64,000 nucleotides of DNA from Acanthosepion lycidas (taxonomy: Eukaryota > Mollusca > Cephalopoda > Sepiida > Sepiidae), in the NCBI GenBank assembly GCA_963932145.1, contig OZ010593.1:39698210-39762209 (forward strand), written 5' to 3'. Positions 22,320 through 34,671 of the stretch are shown here, one piece after another; the stretch's first letter is position 1, and each line of letters starts with the position of its first letter. The notes under the pieces are model-generated. The model made no database searches. It had not been told where the DNA came from and saw nothing but the letters and a program-made list of their open reading frames with translations. A program made the translations under genes and the position numbers.

Positions 22320-23260
22320 ATTGAACTCTCTGGATTACATCCTCCTTGGGAAAGAAAAAATGTTAAATTTTCAGGAGCTTTGAAAAACATGTCAACATAA
22401 CCTAAAATTCTTTTTGAATACTCTGCCACTCTAAAAACCTTTCCATCTTCTATACCACCAAATGGTTCCAAATAGATTTTAATTAGGTCTTGTCATCAGA
22501 TGACCTAAGCATTCAATACTTTAACTCATTCTTTCTTGCAGTTATATAGCCTTAAGAGCATAAAAACTTCTCTTTTCACTACCTGTGAAGATGCTACATC
22601 ATACATTCTTTGAATTGTTTCTGTCATTCTTGTAATATGTAAGGATTGTTTTTATTTCAGTTAATATACACACAAGTTTGTCCATGTTGCTCACACACCT
22701 CAAACATTCAATTCCAAGTGACAGGTTCTAAAATCTTTATAGGAAGCAAGTACCAGAGATTGTCCTTATATTTAGTATCACATAACAATCCTACACAAGT
22801 GGGGAAAATAGTCAACCAGACTGTTCCAGAGCAGCAGACAAACTACATGGATGGATTTATTTCTCAAAGCTTGTGAGATAACAACCCCACATGACTATCT
22901 TTGGTAAAACTGTGACATTCTAGAGGATTTTTCTTTCTTTTGTCAGAATTTCTCTACATTTATTATTCTAGTGTATAATAACTTATGTAGCAACATTGGC
23001 TCCACTAATGATAGCTGAAATTGGTTGAGTGGAATATTACTTTTCTCTCACCAATTCTTACAAGATATACTGAAGAAAAATTAAACTTCTCCCTTAATCA
23101 ATGGATATCAAGTCATACATTTTCATTAAACCTCATTAACCGTCTTTCTAATTTTTTCAATAACAATTCTCAAATTATCTATAGCTGCAAAGAGCACTTG
23201 TTTTGTAAATTTCAATGTTATTTTTTTCTCAGAATGCATGAACAGTTATGATTTCTGTTT
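22320..23260 (-). pseudogene. Unrecognised minus-strand coding-like remnant
   Basis: Several minus-strand segments look like eroded protein-coding sequence, separated by stops and frame changes. One is KVFRVAEYSKRILGYVDMF near 22340-22440. Another, around 22680-22850, has TVWLTIFPTCVGLLCD and WYLLPIKILEPVTWN. I do not recognise the family. A transposon-borne gene is the likely source given its neighbours. Confidence 0.35.
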
Positions 23261-23699
23261 TTATTTATAATTACTAAAGGATGCCAAAAGATCAAGAAAG
23301 AATTAAAAATAAAAATTTTGATAAGTAGGTGGGGCTGAGATTTTTTCAGTTACCCGTTTATTTATGCAAATACTAAATGTATTGGATTTCAACCATCTTG
23401 TCTATGTAATCTCCTACTTATCAATTTGTGAGATGTAATTTGGAATATTTGTTCATACTTATTTTTTTCTTATCCGTTCAGGTTCAGTCGAATCCACTTG
23501 GATTTGGACATATTTTGGTATCCCAACGTAAGTCTTGAGGTTCTGGTCATCGGATGCTTTACTCAGGCTTATATTTTTCTTTTATTTTAATATCTTGTGT
23601 GTATATATATATATATATATATACATTAAAATTCTTATACCAAAATTTATTACGCCTTATTGTTCATCCTTGAATTGTGGATCAGTATTTGTGTTGAAA
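23261..23699 (+). other. Intron segment with (AT)n microsatellite
   Basis: Contains an (AT)n run at about 23603-23622. The sequence at 23470-23580 might be the eroded 3' LTR of the neighbouring gypsy remnant, but no partner was found. Confidence 0.4.
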
Positions 23700-23732
23700 C
23701 CGAAGCCAACCTGGGAAAAGATTACTGTTTGA

Positions 23733-24107
23733 TTATCCCAACTGAACAGTGTTCTTTAAAATATTTTTGTTTACTAATTGTCCATTTGTCATGGTCTGGG
23801 AGAGATAGCCCGTATCTCTCCATAGACGTGATAATGTATATATGTCCTGGTCGGCGTATGATTGCATTATAAATGATTCGTCGAGTAGGGCATATGACAG
23901 TGGAGAATGACATTTTGCTTCTATGGGCAAAGCTGGTGTAGGAGATGTACCCATGTGTTCTGGTATGTTAGTGGGTGGTGCTGTTTTAAACATGTCGTAC
24001 AGGACATCCATAGGAATTTCTTCATCATCCTGTTGAACAGTTTCAGAGTATTTAGGTCTTAATTGGTTTATATGCCTTTTGCATACCCATCTTTTCCCTT
24101 TTACCAT
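23733..24107 (-). pseudogene. Integrase C-terminal region of the 23.7-27 kb gypsy element
   Basis: 124-residue frame starting VKGKRWVCKRHINQLRPKYS, the signature of the C-terminal end of K02A2.6-like integrases. A Pro-rich, acidic tail (EEIPMDVLYDMF, TSPTPALPIEAK) follows. Confidence 0.75.
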
Positions 24108-24355
24108 ATGGATAACATAATTCTGTTTAAAATAACACTATCCTCCCAAAAACATTTTCCACCTTGATAGTTCCTAAAGAAAACTTTATCCACAGGCATA
24201 TATTTCTTTGTACAGAATTTCTTTTTATTACGCATTTTATTTTTTGTACAAGGCAACAATCTGTCGAATATCGACCTTATTTTACTTGCAAACATCAACT
24301 GAGCAGGTGACGATTTTGCTTTATTGTTTGTGTTCGGTGTTACCCTGTATTCTGC

Positions 24356-25139
24356 TTAGAATTTCTGTATAGCTTTCTCCTCTGTGTCTTGATTTTTCTT
24401 TAATGCTCGTTTGAATGTGTCAACAAATTTTTCTGCTTGTCCATTCAACCTTGGGTGGTAAATCAGAGTTGTGACATGTTCAGTGTCCAATGAAGCACAG
24501 AATTCTTTGAACTCTTTACTTGTAAATGCAGTTCCGTTATCACTGAGCAATGTCCGAGGAACTCCGAAGCGGCTGCAAACTTCATCTAAGCACTGATAGT
24601 ATTTCTAGAAGTTGAGTGTTTGTATTTAAAAACTTCTGGTCACTTCAAGAAACTATCCACAATGATCAGGTAATAATACCCGTTAAGTGGTCCTGCATAA
24701 TCAATATGTAGACATGTGCAGGGGATATAAGAGATTTCATACGAGATATGCCAGGGTGACTTGTATGAAATTCTTTTAAGATCTTTTTATGTAATGCCTG
24801 TGGCATCATCACCCTGTCTGCGTATATTAGCATATCTTCACAGATGGAATAAGGAGAAATTTTAATTCCCATTTTACTTCTTTTATTTATCCTGTCTTGT
24901 ATTTTCATATTTTTAATAAAATTATCATTTTCTGCTGCTTTCCTTATATCTCCCAGCGTCACCGGTAGTTCCGGAACAGTATTACACAGCAAATTTGATA
25001 TTTCTTGTTTGTCCCTTAAAGCCACAATTACAGTTTCTTCCAAAACTTCATTATGTTTTGGAATCAACCTTGATAGTCCATCTGCATGACCCAAATTTTT
25101 AGATGAGATGTATCCCATTTTAAAATGGTAATTCAACAA
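24356..25139 (-). pseudogene. Integrase core and linker of the 23.7-27 kb gypsy element
   Basis: 24356-24550 holds LSDNGTAFTSKEFKEF with the second catalytic Asp and YHPRLNGQAEKFVDTFKRAL with the glutamate. 24666-25139 holds the RNase H to integrase linker (KNLGHADGLSRLIP) and the H2C2-type region (HKKILKEFHTSHPGISRMK). A gap and frame change lie between them. Confidence 0.88.
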
Positions 25140-25218
25140 TGTTACATCCCACTGCTGTAATTGGTTTACAGTATGAGTTGGAATGCCCTGATTGACCCCA
25201 AAATGGTCAGTAACAGCT

Positions 25219-26395
25219 TTAGGTCAGTTTGTAGTGTAAACACTCTACCATGAAGGAAACAATGGAATTTTTTAACTGCAAAAAGCTTTCATTTTCAATC
25301 TGACTGTAATTCTTTTCTGCTGGCAAAAGAGTCCTTGAAGCGTGTGCAATCGGTTTTCTTGAATCATCTTCATATTTATGAATTAGCACTGCTCTGATTC
25401 CATATTCACTAGCGTCAGAAGCAACAATGATTTCTTTTTCAGGATCATAGGGCACCAATGCTAAATTGGTCAGTAAACAGCTTTTAATTTTTTGAAAACC
25501 TTTTTCACAATCTTTGGACCAACACCATTTGACCCCCTTTTTCAACAATTCGTTTAACGGTGCTCTTAATCCATACATCTTTGGAATGTATATTGCATAG
25601 CATTGCACCAAACCTAAAAATGATTGCAATTTTGCCACATTGTCTGGGGCAGGCATATTTCTTATGGCTTCAGTTCTCTGTGGATCTGATTTTCTGCCAT
25701 CTTTATCCACAATCTGCCTGAGATACTTAATTTTTTCCATAAAAAACTCACATTTTCACTTTGAATCTGAATTCTATTCTCTTGAAGATAGCCCTTATGT
25801 GTTTTTTATGCTTATCTATATTTTTACTTTTCACCAACACATCATCCAGATAAGCAATAGTAAATTCTAACCCTGCAAGCATTGTATCCATAATTTGTTG
25901 GAAAAGTGACAGTGCAACTTTTAAACCAAAAGGAAGTTGGTTTAGTTTAAATAATCCTTTATGTGTGTTAATTGTCAGATATATTGGAACACTCTTTGTT
26001 GACTTTGACTTGCAAATATGTTTCTGACAAATCTATTTTACAGTATATTTTACCCCCATTTAATTTTGAGAAAATGTCCTCAGGTGAGGGAAACTGTGGT
26101 CTTTTAGACAGTCATTTAAACCTGTTGAAAAATCAGCACATACTCTATTATTTGTCTTTCTAACATACACAGTAGGTGATGCTCAATCTGAGTGATCTAC
26201 TCTCAAAATAACACCTAATTTTTCCAGTCTTTCTAGTTCTTTGTTAATAGAATCTAATGAAGAAAATAGAACATTCCTTTTAGGTCTGAAAATCAGTGTA
26301 ACATTTTCTTTTATTTCAAATTTCACCTCCGTTTTCAAACACATGCCCAATCCTTCAGAGAAAACTCTGGGAAATTCATCCTTTAAATCATGCAT
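25219..26395 (-). pseudogene. RT and RNase H of the 23.7-27 kb gypsy element
   Basis: 26183-26395 gives the RT start with KELERLEKLGVILRVDHSD. In broken frames near 25830-25870 the active-site segment IAYLDDVLV is readable. 25219-25740 gives the connection (LQSFLGLVQCYAIYIPKMYG) and RNase H (VASDASEYGIRAVL, HASRTLLPAEKNYSQIENE). Confidence 0.88.
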
Positions 26396-26459
26396 GAATT
26401 TTTCAGTCTGTTTTAATTTTTTCTTTTCCCATTACATTATTCTGATTACAAAAAGAATT

Positions 26460-27003
26460 TACAGGCAATTCCCATAAATTAAATAGCATGATCCAGTCTA
26501 TGCCGAAAAGGCAGGAGTTGTTCCCTTTATGTACGTAGACTATTGACCAGAAAGTTTTATCACAAAACAAAACATTACTCTTAAGAAAAATAAGTTACTT
26601 TAAATTTGAGTGTTTTTCCTGCAATACCGCTGGCAATTTTGTTTGTGTCAGTCAACTTAGGTCGACCCATTTTCCTCCATGTCTGTTCATCAGTTATACT
26701 AATATCAGAACTTGAATCCAAAAGAAATGTTACTGTATGTCCATTTATATGTGCATCGACATACTTTCATTTCTCACCATTCCCCAGTTCTTTTTTGGAG
26801 AGAATCACATTCACTTTTTCACTGGTCTTTTTCTTTCTTTTATAGCATTGGAACCCTTTATGTTCCTTATGGCCACATTCAAAACGTACTTTGTTTTTGT
26901 ACCAGCAATTATTTTTTGTGTGATTAAATCTTCCACAACATTCACATTTCTTTTTGTTCTTCACGTTTGGGACCTTTTTTTTTACACGCTGAACTTTGAA
27001 CAC
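26460..27003 (-). pseudogene. Nucleocapsid and protease of the 23.7-27 kb gypsy element
   Basis: 26767-27003 contains CECCGRFNHTKNNC, a CX2CX4HX4C zinc knuckle, with a second Cys/His cluster (FECGHKEHKGFQC). Downstream the protease reads HTVTFLLDSSSDISI, so the catalytic DTG appears as DSS. Confidence 0.78.
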
Positions 27004-27060
27004 ATTTTTTTCCTCTATCCGAGTATTATCTCATTTTACATTAGTGCTACCACTCAGGAG

Positions 27061-27839
27061 GGTGGCAGGTTATTCCATTACATCATTATCCAAACTTTAC
27101 ATCCTACAGAAATGTATCTGGAATGAAGGGCCTGTATTACACTGAAATTCTAGTAATCAAATTCGCTAGCAAAGCGTCCTAAAAAAAAAAAAAGATGATG
27201 AAGAAGGAAAATTCTGATTTGCTACAACCTTGCAATCCTAGATCACCACAGCTGAAAAAAAAATTAATTATATTTATTGTTAAAATTGTCAACTTCAAAT
27301 AGCCAAATTATAAATCATAGAGATTAGATTATAACAGATTCTTGGATTGTATCATATTGTAATGAATGACTTGTATCACAGTGAGAAATGAAATACACAG
27401 ATGTAGCAGAAAGAATTAAGTTTAGATTAAATTAAATTTTTCCTGATTTGTTTAAACATTACAATTTTTTTTAATATTTTACATAATATTATTAAAAATT
27501 GCACAATTTTTCTTTTTTTAAATTTGAATTTACAAGACACACTCAACCAGAGGTACCCAAATACTCTAAATTATTTCAAATTAGTTTAAAGGAGCTCCAT
27601 TAAATCTGAAAATAAAATTAAAGTAAATATATATATATATATAAGAACTTATATATTTATTTTTCTGCAGTTTTATTAGTCTGCCTAGTCTTGGGGCCCC
27701 TGCACTGCTGCTCATACTAGCTAAGACATAAATTTAGCACTGCTGACATGTTTAATGTCATAATGTTTAATGACAACAATGTTTTAATTTTTAAAATCTT
27801 TAAAAAATATGATTTTTTTTAAATGTTGAAAAATTACAG
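27061..27839 (+). other. Intron segment with (AT)n
   Basis: AT-rich intron; (AT)n at 27627-27644 and an A-run at 27181-27193. No gene recognised. Confidence 0.55.
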
Positions 27840-27973
27840 GTAGCATCCCATGTATGCTGCAATGGTTAGACAAAGCTCTAGACAGCAATAAAAGAAGATA
27901 CAAAGGATTTACACCACATGAAATTGTACAAGGTTTAGAAAAGTTGGCTGTAATTGATTCAAATAAACTCAAG
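27840..27973 (+). CDS. Exon 6 of the visible part, ARM-TIR-SAM gene
   Basis: The acceptor is AAAATTACAG and the donor is GTAAGA. Its first two bases complete the Gly codon from exon 5, and it ends in phase 0. It encodes SIPCMLQWLDKALDSNKRRY, then GFTPHEIVQGLEKLAVIDSN ending NKLK. FTPHEIVQGLEKLAV is a typical armadillo-repeat helix pair preceding the conserved repeat in exon 7. Confidence 0.88.
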
Positions 27974-28340
27974 GTAAGAAAATTTTGTTTTTAAAAGTAG
28001 TTTTTCACAATGAGATTGAAATGGCCAAATGGGTTGTGAATAAACAGTTTCAGTGCTGGTTTATTTTCAATAAGTATCTTTAAGAATACAAACTGCTTAT
28101 ACAAGCATAAATGTGTATCAGCAGTGGAACTGTTGATATTATATGGAAATCATTTTTATATATTCAATCAAATAATGGTTAACATTTTATGTTACAAGGC
28201 TGATGTTGAAAGTACAGTGAAATAACTTTAAAATAATTGTTCTCTTTTAAATAAATCTAATATGCTGAATAAAATTCTCATTTAAATTACATAACACAAG
28301 ATAAAGTTACAGCCATGACAATAAATTTTTAATTGAAATG
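27974..28340 (+). other. Intron segment, nothing recognised
   Basis: AT-rich intron without recognisable feature. Confidence 0.55.
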
Positions 28341-28778
28341 TATGAGGCACATTCTGAAAGTAATGCTTTCTATTTATTTCAATGTAAATTATAACAGACA
28401 CAGGACGCATGCTAGCACCAACTTTTCAGCTCCTAATCTATATTTTTCCACAGAGTGACCATATAGTCATTTTTGAAAGCTTTTCATTTTGTGGGTTCAA
28501 CGATTGTGCAGTGTTGCCCAGAATGTAGCTTATCATACATATTTCTATCACCGCTGCTTAATGTGCTTATATCCACTGTTTGATCTCCATAAACATTCAG
28601 CAAACATTGATGAATGTCAATAGGTACAACTTTTTCTGTATGATGGAATTAAATGATAACTCTTTGTTGCATGTCAGATGCCATTTTGTAAGAATGCTAT
28701 CTGTAATGAGGCCAAAACATTTATGGGTTATTGGTGAAAGGTCCAACTTCTACTGCCAATACTAGCAACACCTCGTAT
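28341..28778 (-). mobile_element. Internally deleted mariner-like element
   Basis: The ends TATGAGGCACATTCTGAAAG (28341) and, on the minus strand, TACGAGGTGTTGCTAG (about 28778) resemble each other as mariner-type terminal repeats and lie at TA dinucleotides. On the minus strand an ATG near 28688 begins MASDMQQRVI followed by IDIHQCLLNVYGDQTVDISTL, matching the N-terminal part of mariner transposases. Most of the catalytic part is missing, so this is a deletion derivative. Confidence 0.72.
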
Positions 28779-29069
28779 ATGAACACTTCTGGGAGAAATA
28801 TCAGAAGTGATCAAGTTATAAATATATGTCAATATTCGTACCACAGATTTTTCAAGTATGCAAGTTGTAATTTTTCTGCTAATGAAATTATTATTTATGA
28901 TAAAATTGACATCATCTTTCTATTTGAAGTTATGATATATCCACTGCAAATCAAAGCAAATTTATTCATTAAAACACGAAATTGCAAAAGTGATATTTCA
29001 TTTACATTAATTTTACTGATTTTGTTTTTTGGGGGTGCATGTAAATCTTTTGTTGATTTTGTCTTACAG

Positions 29070-29325
29070 ATTGTTGAAGGTGGTATATTGCCACTCTTAA
29101 TACGGATGCTGCAATATGATGATGTCCGTGAACAAAGCTCAGCTGCACGAATTTTGTGGACACTCTTATTTGATGAGACAGTACGAGAAAAATTTGTTAA
29201 GGATGAACAAGAACTGGCAACTCTGTTGGAGAATCTGAAAGACAGCAAAGATAAATCTGTCAGTAGCAATGCAAGAGGAGCTCTTTGGTTTATTACTGGA
29301 GCTAATCAAGTGACAGAATTGGATA
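29070..29325 (+). CDS. Exon 7 of the visible part, ARM-TIR-SAM gene (armadillo repeat)
   Basis: The acceptor is TTGTCTTACAG and the donor is GTGAGT. It starts in phase 0 and ends with one base of the next codon. It encodes IVEGGILPLLIRMLQYDDVR, then EQSSAARILWTLLFDETVRE, then an ELATLLENLKDSKDKS segment, and SSNARGALWFITG. This is textbook armadillo-repeat sequence: a G-I-L-P-L-L helix, an A-A-R-x-L-W-x-L helix and a second partial repeat. A stop-free stretch upstream into the intron is not coding. This is the best evidence for the ARM domain and sits directly before the TIR exons. Confidence 0.95.
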
Positions 29326-29749
29326 GTGAGTAACTTGTCATTATCTATTGTTGCTCTATTCAATATCTTAGCTTCTGATATACACAAATTTCAATTTGTG
29401 CATATTATCTATTTCCCAATCATCTTGGATTACTTTTAAGAACTGTTGAAATCAATCATGGTGAAAGACAAAATATCATATTCATTCATTGTATCTTAGT
29501 TTTATCTTGCAAAGATTTAAATTCAGTCATTTTTTTAGTCTAATCTTTTTAAAACTCTTTTCTAGGATTTCTGACAATCATTCTTAGCATTTTAAATAAG
29601 CATGCTTAACATACAATTTTTATGCTAGGAAAAATGCTTATATTTTAAAAAATGAATAAGAAATAGTTCAATTTTCTTTTCAAGAATTTTAATAATTTAT
29701 GTTGGAATGTTTGAAAAAAAGAATTATCATTATTACATATGTTTCCATT
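29326..29749 (+). other. Intron segment, nothing recognised
   Basis: AT-rich intron without recognisable feature. Confidence 0.55.
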
Positions 29750-30400
29750 TAGATGAGTATACTCATTTTGGATGCTATACTTCAGCTGTTGCATCCTCCA
29801 GTCTACTTCAGATATCTGTCATCATACTCTGTAACCTCAGAATTTTATCCTAAGCCCCTTATTCTATTCATGGGGTAGACTATTCTCGTTCTACTTTCCA
29901 TGCTTAAGAAACTTAAACTTTTCTTTATCAGTTTATATTCTCAAGTCTGTTCACCTTTGTGTTGCTTGTCTGTTTCTTTTCTTAAAACAGAGTATATGAT
30001 TTTACTCATGACCTAAACCAAGGATTGAAATCACAACTGCCAAGGAACCAGATAGATTTTAACCAACACTTTAGTCCACTAGGTTATGTTTCTCTTAGAC
30101 AATCCAGTGATGTAATTTTGGTGTTTTAAACTTAATGCTTGAGTGTCATATCTTTTTCATCAGTGTCTCCCAGATAGTGTTTCTCTATACTAGGTCTACT
30201 GAAGAAGTTGTCAGAGCCTAACATAAGCACTGGTTCTTTCGGTTATCTTATGATTCAGTGTTGTTCTGTCTCTGTTATCTTGACTTTATTCCACAATGGT
30301 TGATGATCACTCTTTTCCCCTAAATATATGATCAGCTATACCCAATTTCAGTGTCTCTCCCTGCAAACATAACATCAGCTTAACTTCCACAAACGAGGAA
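29750..30400 (-). mobile_element. Old Penelope-like relic (3' region)
   Basis: Sequence words in order match the 3' part of the nested Penelope-like element (8326-8990). They are GGGGTAGACT near 29873, an accession-tail-like segment near 30010-30090, and a TGATCAC...ATGATCAGC stretch near 30300-30345 that parallels 8890-8940. Divergence is high and no frame is open. This is homology by eye only. Confidence 0.5.
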
Positions 30401-31399
30401 ATAAGAATTGAGGACGACAATAAAAAAAATCTGCCACTGTCTGTTTATATTTCTATATGATCTGCAGTTATTATAGCATTGAAAAGCAGTTCAAACCTTC
30501 AGTGATATCACTTTATGTTGATAAATGATGACGAAATATGTGAAAGCAATGACAATCCTGAAACAGTTGCATTTGTCAAGAGATTTGTTATGACATTAGG
30601 AAAATTTAATTTTAACCAAAAAGACATTTTTTAGTGTTATTGTGTCATCTGTCATATAGTGTTTTATTTTTTTTTTTTTTTTAATATTTTATCAAAATTG
30701 GCCTATTTTTCCTTAAATTCTAATAGGGATAATGGAAGGAAATAAGCAACATTTTTAGTGTATTATGCTTTTTTATTTTAAAGGAAAATGTTACTTGAAA
30801 AAAGATTTGTGCATTTTACAGAGAAGGGTATATTAAATTGGACAAGAGTGGTTTGTAAAATTTCCCACATAAGGGTTGTCTATCCTGAGTAGATCAAATG
30901 AAAACATTACATGAGAATAATCACTGTGAAATGATAATTGCCAACATACTCCAAATATCTAAATGAAGCATTGAAAATTAGGTTATTTGAGGTAATTCCA
31001 CATAATTGAAAACAAAACAAAATAAGGCTACTAGACCATATTTTTGTGTATTATTAAATATAACAAAATGTTCCCTTTTTTATCTTTTAAAAAAATAAAT
31101 TATGATTGGCAATAGAAAGTGGATACTTTAAAATGTGGAAGGCAAGAAAACATGGGTCAAGTGGAATGAACTACTACTAACTGTATAAAAAATGTGATGC
31201 TACATATCTGGTGGGATTAGAAGGGAATCTACTAGGCATGTCTTCCAGAGAAACGATTGATTCAAACAATTATTGATCTGTTAGAGCAAATGAAGGCAAC
31301 AATAACTGTTCCTTCAGACTACAATTGAGCTTAGGTAAAATATAAGGGCTTTATTTACAAGGAATTGTGGATATATAAGTAAGGAGCAACAACTCTATT
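30401..31399 (+). other. Intron segment, nothing recognised
   Basis: AT-rich intron with a poly(T) run at about 30668-30682. No coding or repeat unit recognised. Confidence 0.5.
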
Positions 31400-32105
31400 T
31401 TAGAGTCCACCTTTTAATAATGCTATTACACTTTTCTCCCTTTTAGTTTTAATCTTACTGAGCTATATTTAAGAGGTACAATAATTCTACTGCCCCACAA
31501 TATACACATTTTTTTACAATCTCCAGTTCATAATTCCTTGTAAAATAGGGACACCATTCTTCTGGATTAGGACATTTATTGGGCTATTCATGTTTAATGT
31601 ACATCAATATTTGTTTGAGAGTGGTATCCTTCCTTGTCCATCTTGCAATTTCTGAGCAAGTGATTGGAGTGTGGGGGTCAAGATACTCTAGTAGCATAAT
31701 AGTTTCCTCTAGCATTGGAACTTCCTTAATTTTGGTAGCAGTCAGCATTTTCATTTTTTTTTTTTACTTTCCCAATGCACAAATTAGTATGTGTAAGCTG
31801 ATAATATTACATTTCACCTCTTAATCTTAATCAGAGGTTATTTCAGGGTTTCTTGTATTTTCTTTGAAATACCTCGAGAGGGATTTATGGTCAGTATACA
31901 ATTTAAAAGGCAAACCATACAAATACTGGTGAAATGTTTTAACTGCATAAACCAAAGCCACTGCTTCTTTGTCAATCTGGGCACAGGTTTTTTTCAGCAG
32001 TGCAAGAGTCCTTGATGTGAAGGTAATAGGCCTCTCAGACACATCCATGATATGAAACAACACTGCTCCTAGAGAAACGTCAGAAACAACAGTAACTTCT
32101 TTCTT
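31400..32105 (-). pseudogene. Ty3/gypsy RNase H to integrase fragment
   Basis: Minus-strand 31827-32105 reads an RNase H with DVSLGAVLFHIMD (first catalytic Asp region), RPITFTSRTL, IDKEAVALVYAVKTFHQYLYG and YTDHKSL. After a poly(A)-like interruption, 31560-31800 continues with a linker of the type ITCSEIARWTRKDTTLKQIL. 31400-31500 has CVYCGAVE, as at the start of the integrase zinc region. It is a separate gypsy family from the other copies, and only this part was found. Confidence 0.85.
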
Positions 32106-32989
32106 TGGAGGAAAATGAACTTATAATTAAAAAGATTTTCATTTGAATTTGCTGATTTTAGTCAAATATTATAAAACAGGGAGGTTGATTTTTTGTACTT
32201 TCATTGTAAAAAAAAATATCCATTTTGTTTGGGAGTACCTAAAATAAATAGATACACGTTAGTTTGTCACTGCTACGTATTTCGAAATAAATGTGAGGAA
32301 GAAACAAGTATGTAAAATGAAAATTATAATTATTTTTAAAAAATTACCTAGAAAAAAAAAATTAAACTAAGTACACAAAAACGGTACTTTGTTATTTCAG
32401 TAAATATGAATCTCTGTAAGCAGATGATTGATGTTTGCTGTTTTTCTTTCTTCACCTTTTGAAAATTATATATAGATGATAAATACTAAAATTGGTATAA
32501 ATTGTCACTCCAAGACTACTATTACTTGAAGGGATAGGTTGTTAGTGTGATATCAGTTTGCAATTCCATTCTAAAAAAAGTCAATTTTTTCTTATTAATT
32601 TCTTATTGCATTTGTTAATCTAAGTAATATTGTATAATGTGAGTAATAAGAATTATTACATTGAATGAAAATTATTACAATAACTTTTATTGCAAATACA
32701 AATTAAAATATATGTAATTAATAATACAAATGTTAATATTGTTATCTCATCATTTTGCTTGCTTTGAACTGCTTTTAAAAGGAACCCAATGAGTTTATGG
32801 ATGGTCTAATACTTTACTATATTACAGTGCTCTTTACAGAATTATTATTGAATAACTTTTTAATTCTCTGTAAGACTGTTTTGAAGATTGATTGCTTGTT
32901 CTGTCTTAATGGCATATCCATTTTGTTGGTTATTAAATGCCAAAATTTTTGTTTAAATATATGGATTGTAAATAATCCTTTGGGTCATT
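32106..32989 (+). other. Intron segment, nothing recognised
   Basis: AT-rich intron without recognisable feature. Confidence 0.5.
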
Positions 32990-33490
32990 GATTACATTAC
33001 TTACCAGTTATGCCTTTAAAATAGTCATTTAGTGTTATAATTTGTGGTTTGGTCCAACCTCTTTCAAGTAGGCTATGATAGTCTCTACTTTTATCTTCTT
33101 TAAAGGGGCTTCTAGATTAGTCATGTCATAAAATCATTGATATATAAGAGCAAGGTCGCTACAATCAGTTAGAATATGTTTTACAATATATATTTTCTGA
33201 CATGATTTTTTAAGAGAAATGAGTAAGTGGTATAGGTGTGTCATATTCTGAACCTTGATAGGATGACTTCTTCCTTCCTAGAATGATTTTAATTTTATAA
33301 AGTTTGTTTTGGTGGTAGTTGCACCATAACTCTTGCTACTTGTTTAGACTGTATGAATTTATACTAGTTACTTTGAAGTCTGTATAGGGAATTTTTAAAT
33401 TTGAAATGTTCATTTTTAAGGATTCCTTTGATGTCATATCAGCTTTTCCATTTCACCAGATGTTGATATAACTACCCAAAAGAATTTTTT

Positions 33491-34379
33491 TTTCTTGCAG
33501 ATGAGATTTATCCTTTTTAGTAATTTAATTATTAAAGGTTTGTTTATGTTTTTGTTTCTCAGTGATGTAAGTGCGGATAGTGAATATGAGAAAACTATGA
33601 ACATGTCTGGCTCATTTAAAGGATTTTTTATTTGGCAAAAAAATCCTACAAAAAAAATAATTCAAACAAATGTTTGAGGTAACTTTTACTTTATAAAGGT
33701 ACACAATAAAGACAGACAACATGAGCTGAGTTTAAAAAACAGGCAACAAATTTATTGTTAACACCTAAAAATGAAAGAATTACACAAATTAAGTGCTTTG
33801 TGTGCCAAATGATGTAAGTAAAAATAATCAATGCAAATGAAATCTGTCTTTTACAATAAAAATTACAATGCTGTATAAGATCCTCAGAAAAGGTAAGTGA
33901 CATAAAAATAAATGAAGAAAGGGGAAAAATACTTCCCTGAATAGTTTTTCAAAGAACAAATTTTTGAAGCAAAGTTCATAATAGCAGCAAAGAACAGAAA
34001 AAATCACACCAGCTGAAGAATTTTCCTTGATGTGGAAGTGAGTTTGATGTTCCCTTCAATTCTCATCTGGTGGTTGTCAAATTTCTTATGTGTTCTTGTT
34101 TTTCCTTGACTGGGCTGACCTGGGTTCATGCAGCAGCTCTTTGTCTACTCCTCAAATTCAATTCCTGGTTTTCCTTTTGTTCACCAAGATAGGCTTCAGA
34201 TTTCACTTCTCTGAATTTGAAGGTAAACCTTTTGATTGGTTCCGAATGAAAAACCAATGCAGCTGTTTTCCCACAAATCAAATTGTACCAAAAATATTTT
34301 TGAAATTCAAAAGTTAGAGCAAGAGCCCAACACGGCATCTGTTTTCTGTCAGAAAAGCAGACAATACATGCTCAAGCAG
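33491..34379. other. Unclassified 0.9 kb interruption of the LINE RNase H
   Basis: This stretch separates the two parts of the LINE RNase H. It has no recognisable domain. It may be another insertion (for example LTR or non-autonomous); the borders are approximate and no target duplication was identified. Confidence 0.35.
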
Positions 34380-34389
34380 CTTAAATTTC

Positions 34390-34671
34390 TTATACATTGT
34401 CTTTTATGATGTCTAAAGCTAAGTCTATGGTGATAGCTTCAGCACTAAAAATAGAAGATTTGTCAAGTAGGCCTTTTTTGATTGTTGTGTCATTAAGAAC
34501 GGCTGGACATCTGAGTTTCTCAATGTTTTTTGAGCTGTCCATATATATGTACTTATAGTTTTGCTGCTCCTGTAAAATATTATCAATTTCTTCTAAAAAG
34601 GTAGATGCACTGGTATCAATTTTAAGGTGTTTAGCAAGCTTTATAAAATTGTTGGCTGTTTTGTTAGCCAA
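34390..34671 (-). pseudogene. LINE RNase H fragment
   Basis: Minus-strand frame with YKYIYMDSSKNIEKLRC (first catalytic Asp in YMDSSK) and KSSIFSAEAITIDLALDIIK with the catalytic Glu. This matches RNase H domains of I- and jockey-group LINEs. Confidence 0.85.

Larger units (their letters stand above)
23700..27060 (-). mobile_element. Ty3/gypsy element (K02A2.6-like type), 5' truncated
   Basis: Minus-strand remnants run in gypsy order from nucleocapsid at 26767-27003, through protease near 26600-26760, RT at 25745-26395, and RNase H at 25219-25740, to integrase at about 24356-25139. The C-terminal tail, with VCKRHINQLRPKYSET, is at 23733-24107. No gag capsid and no LTR pair were found, so both ends are lost or unrecognised. 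It belongs to a different family from the short-LTR elements. It is broken by numerous frame changes and antisense to the host gene. Confidence 0.88.

Noticed and set aside
28731-29069. Open frame extending exon 29070-29325 upstream
   Set aside because: The extension is AT-rich with no domain, overlaps a mariner relic, and a strong acceptor at 29069 joins in phase to the previous exon.
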